From: Nostoc sp. 'Peltigera membranacea cyanobiont' 210A
Lineage (GTDB): Bacteria > Cyanobacteriota > Cyanobacteriia > Cyanobacteriales > Nostocaceae
Length of the DNA: 64,000 nucleotides
Direction: 5' to 3'
Assembly (NCBI RefSeq): GCF_002246015.1
Contig: NZ_NOLJ01000004.1
Coordinates: forward strand, 415,833 to 479,832
In this document: piece by piece, positions 61,463 to 64,000 of the stretch
Layout: each line of letters opens with the position of its first letter
Numbering within the stretch: the first letter of the stretch is position 1
Program-made: the position numbers and the translations under genes
Notes under the pieces: generated by a model
Told to the model about the DNA's origin: nothing
Database searches by the model: none
The model's input: only the letters and a program-made list of their open reading frames with translations

Positions 61463-63988
61463 TCAGACACTATCGCGCTTTGCCAGATATTGGTACATCT
61501 GCCAACGTGCATTTACCTCAGCTTGGGCTTGTTCTAACAAGTGCTTGGCAACATCGGGTTTGCTCTTGGTGAGCATCTTGAAGCGATTTTCTTGATACAT
61601 CGAATGTTCTACAGATTGCGTAGGCGATCGCATATCTAATTGCAATGGATTCTTACCCTGGTTAAGCAACTCTGGATTATGCCGATACAGCAACCAACGA
61701 CCTGATTCTACCAGAGTTTTCTGATGATTCATCCCTGTGGTCATGTTGATGCCGTGGGCGATGCAATGGCTGTAAGCAATAATCAGTGATGGGCCATCAT
61801 AAGCTTCTGCTTCCAAAAATGCTTTCAGGGTATGTTCATCTCTAGCACCAAGGGCTACACTCGCTACGTAGACATTTCCGTAAGTCATGGCAATCATCCC
61901 TAAGTCTTTCTTTGGTGCGGGCTTACCACTGGCGGCATATTTTGCAACTGCGGCTCGTGGCGTGGCTTTGGAAGATTGACCGCCTGTATTAGAATACACT
62001 TCTGTATCCATCACCAAGATGTTGACATTCCGACCACTAGCAATTACATGATCGATACCGCCAAAGTCAATATCATAAGCCCAACCGTCACCCCCAACAA
62101 TCCAGACGCTTTTTCTCACCAAGTAATCGGCAAGGGATTTGAGATTTTGGATTTTAGATTTTAGACTGGGGTCGAAAGTGACAATTTCATCTAACTTCTG
62201 CTGCAACAGTTCTATCCTTTCGCGCTGTTCCCAAATGTCAGCTTCGGATTTTTGTTCAGCTTTCAGGATGGAGTAGACAAGGTTTTCATCTATTTCACTC
62301 CCCAATTGTTGCAACAATTCTGCTGCAAACTCAGCTTGTTTGTCAAGGGAGAGGCGGAAGCCAAAACCAAATTCGGCGTTATCTTCAAATAGATTATTAG
62401 ACCATGCGGGGCCGCGTCCTTGGGCGTTGGTTGTCCAAGGAGTTGTGGGGAGATTACCACCATATATTGAAGAACAACCTGTAGCATTGGCGATGACGGC
62501 GCGATCGCCAAACAATTGTGTTAATAATTTCAAGTAAGGTGTTTCACCACAACCTGCACAAGCACCAGAGAATTCAAATAAAGGTTCTTGCAGTTGTTGT
62601 TGGCGAATCTGATTTAATTTTAGCGATCGCCTGTCAGGATTAGGTAAACTCAAAAAGAAATCCCAGTTTTTCCGCTCTTGCTCTTGCAAAGGGGGTTGCT
62701 GTGCCATATTAATTGCTTTCAGCGATGGCTCAGATTTATCTTTAGCAGGGCAAATATTTACACAAATCGTGCATCCCGTGCAATCTTCTGGGGCGACTTG
62801 AATGGTAAATTTTTGATTGGCAAAGTCTTTATCTTTTGCACCCGTTGACTTAAAGGTTGCTGGTGCATTAACTAACTCATCGGCTTGATAAGCCTTAGCA
62901 CGGATGGCACTGTGGGGACAAACCATGACGCACTTACCACATTGAACGCAGACATCCGGTTCCCACACAGGTATCTCTTCGGCAACGTTTCGTTTTTCCC
63001 ATTTGGCAGTACCTACAGGAAAGGTGCCATCAACTGGTAGTCTGCTAACAGGTAAGTCATCACCTTCCCATACCATGATTTTACCCAGAACTTCCCGCAC
63101 AAATTCGGGAGCGGAGTTAAGAGGAGAGTAGGGAGTTAGGAGTGAGGAGTTAGGAATGGGGATTGTTCGTGGGACATCTACTTTATGCAAGTTGTCTAAG
63201 GTGTTGTCTACAGCTTGCAAGTTCATGCGGACAATTTCTACACCTTTTTTACCATAAGTCTTGTCAATCGCTTGTTTGATTTTAGCGATCGCTTCTTCTT
63301 GCGGCAAGACTCCCGCTAAGGCAAAAAAGCATACTTGCATAATGGTGTTAATTCTGCCACCCATACCACTTTCACGGGCAACCTGGCTAGCATTGATTAC
63401 GTATAACTTCAAATGCTTGTCGATAATTTGCTGTTGCACCTTCAACGGCAGATATTCCCAAACCGTATCTGCATTGTATGGACTGTTAAGCAGCAAAGTC
63501 GCCCCAGGAATAGCAGCCTTCAAAACATCTATGCGTTCTAGAAATCCCCAGTGATGACAACCAATAAAGTTAGCTTGGTCAATTAGGTAGGTAGAGCGAA
63601 TTGGCTTTTTACCGAAGCGGAGATGAGAGACAGTCATTGAACCAGATTTTTTGGAGTCAAAGACAAAGTAGCCTTGGGCGTAATTGTCAGTTTCCTCACC
63701 AATAATCTTGATGGAGTTTTTGTTAGCGCCAACAGTGCCATCAGCGCCTAATCCATAGAACATTGCCCTGACAACATTATCCGATTCTGTAGAGAAATTA
63801 GGGTCAAAGCTCAAAGAAGTATGACTAACGTCGTCATTAATCCCAATTGTAAAGTGATTTTTTGGTTTAGCTTGGGCAAGATTGTCAAAAACGCCCTTCA
63901 CCATTGCCGGGGTAAATTCTTTGGACGAAAGACCGTAACGACCACCGATGATTTTAGGCAGAGGGGCGGGGGGCAGAATTAACACCAT
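61463..63988 (-). CDS. nifJ: Pyruvate:ferredoxin (flavodoxin) oxidoreductase, 5' part missing at window edge
   Basis: Here 841 of the usual ~1190 residues are present. KIIGGRYGLSSKEFTPAMVK starts the recognisable part, followed by SHLRFGKKPIRSTYLI and two 4Fe-4S boxes (CVQCGKCVMVCP, CTGCTICVNICP). FSGACAGCGETPYLKLL and the TPP-binding GGDGWAYDIDFGGIDHVIA with YSNTGGQSSKATP complete it. It makes acetyl-CoA and reduced ferredoxin from pyruvate, supporting nitrogenase or anaerobic metabolism. Residues 1-10 here (MVLILPPAPL) are not NifJ but part of an inverted duplicate at the window edge, so the true N-terminal ~350 residues are absent. Two repeat-derived insertions are visible: PIPNSSLLTPYSPLNSAPEF and SLKSKIQNLKSL. 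Confidence 0.92.
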   Translation of the reverse strand: MVLILPPAPLPKIIGGRYGLSSKEFTPAMVKGVFDNLAQAKPKNHFTIGINDDVSHTSLSFDPNFSTESDNVVRAMFYGLGADGTVGANKNSIKIIGEETDNYAQGYFVFDSKKSGSMTVSHLRFGKKPIRSTYLIDQANFIGCHHWGFLERIDVLKAAIPGATLLLNSPYNADTVWEYLPLKVQQQIIDKHLKLYVINASQVARESGMGGRINTIMQVCFFALAGVLPQEEAIAKIKQAIDKTYGKKGVEIVRMNLQAVDNTLDNLHKVDVPRTIPIPNSSLLTPYSPLNSAPEFVREVLGKIMVWEGDDLPVSRLPVDGTFPVGTAKWEKRNVAEEIPVWEPDVCVQCGKCVMVCPHSAIRAKAYQADELVNAPATFKSTGAKDKDFANQKFTIQVAPEDCTGCTICVNICPAKDKSEPSLKAINMAQQPPLQEQERKNWDFFLSLPNPDRRSLKLNQIRQQQLQEPLFEFSGACAGCGETPYLKLLTQLFGDRAVIANATGCSSIYGGNLPTTPWTTNAQGRGPAWSNNLFEDNAEFGFGFRLSLDKQAEFAAELLQQLGSEIDENLVYSILKAEQKSEADIWEQRERIELLQQKLDEIVTFDPSLKSKIQNLKSLADYLVRKSVWIVGGDGWAYDIDFGGIDHVIASGRNVNILVMDTEVYSNTGGQSSKATPRAAVAKYAASGKPAPKKDLGMIAMTYGNVYVASVALGARDEHTLKAFLEAEAYDGPSLIIAYSHCIAHGINMTTGMNHQKTLVESGRWLLYRHNPELLNQGKNPLQLDMRSPTQSVEHSMYQENRFKMLTKSKPDVAKHLLEQAQAEVNARWQMYQYLAKRDSV

Positions 63989-64000
63989 TATGCAAGTATG
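63330..64000. repeat. Inverted duplication of ≥29 bp within nifJ reaching the window edge
   Basis: CATACTTGCATAATGGTGTT and the next nine bases at 63330-63358 are exactly reverse-complemented at 63972-64000. The left arm is the normal nifJ coding position (GRINTIMQV on the minus strand). The right arm continues beyond the window. The junction is GC-rich (GGCAGAGGGGCGGGGGG). Confidence 0.9.

Overview
The window comes from a filamentous, heterocyst-type cyanobacterium (Nostoc/Anabaena-like). Evidence: a photosystem I PsaK gene, the PipX-PipY pair, SepF, a cytochrome b6f-type Rieske protein, the alkane pathway (acyl-ACP reductase plus aldehyde-deformylating oxygenase), very frequent HIP1 octamers (GCGATCGC), and many heptamer repeat tracts (STRR) and dispersed palindromes of the kind known in Nostocales. 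No tRNA, rRNA, prophage, complete IS or CRISPR array was seen.

Layout. 1-5.95 kb, all minus strand: two 'filamentous hemagglutinin N-terminal' two-partner-secretion exoproteins. Each is preceded in its transcription direction by a ~105-aa Cys/Pro-tailed small protein that looks like a RiPP-type precursor (conserved leader, variable tail). A third short ORF joins a hemagglutinin-like signal peptide to the same Cys-rich tail. 6-18 kb is mostly housekeeping: a sugar ABC permease, alkane genes with accA, an SDR, folE, trpF, psaK, a vanadium haloperoxidase-like enzyme, an S2P protease, der and an ECF transporter T subunit. 19-26 kb: a repeat-rich spacer, pipX-pipY, sepF, proC and a Ski2-like helicase.

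26-36 kb is accessory metal-related DNA: a secreted Cys-rich protein, a His-rich Zn/Cd-type P-type ATPase, a Rieske oxygenase, a MerR regulator, and a copper cluster (CopZ-like chaperone, CopA ATPase, small membrane protein). copA is interrupted by an octamer repeat tract that shifts the frame. A MerR-type promoter (10-bp dyad in a 20-bp spacer) lies upstream of the chaperone. Three MITE-like elements lie in this region.

36-55.7 kb: a coiled-coil membrane protein, a YhcG-type nuclease, a Rieske protein, a HAD hydrolase, a NurA nuclease, a PAS/GAF histidine kinase with an FHA-domain protein, a DEAD/DEAH helicase, an Spx/ArsC-like protein, DoxX and DUF2808 proteins, a VapBC-type pair, a Ser/Thr kinase-GUN4 fusion and a predicted pseudokinase. 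A 42-bp tandem hairpin array separates the last two.

56-64 kb: a class-III aminotransferase with a DUF1338 (2-oxoadipate dioxygenase-like) gene, an FG-GAP/RTX secreted protein, a ten-unit ~20.5-bp iteron-like array, and nifJ, whose 5' part ends at an inverted duplication on the right edge of the window. The strongest leads are the hemagglutinin/Cys-peptide modules, the possibly switchable copA tract, the two tandem arrays and the structured RNA candidate after psaK.
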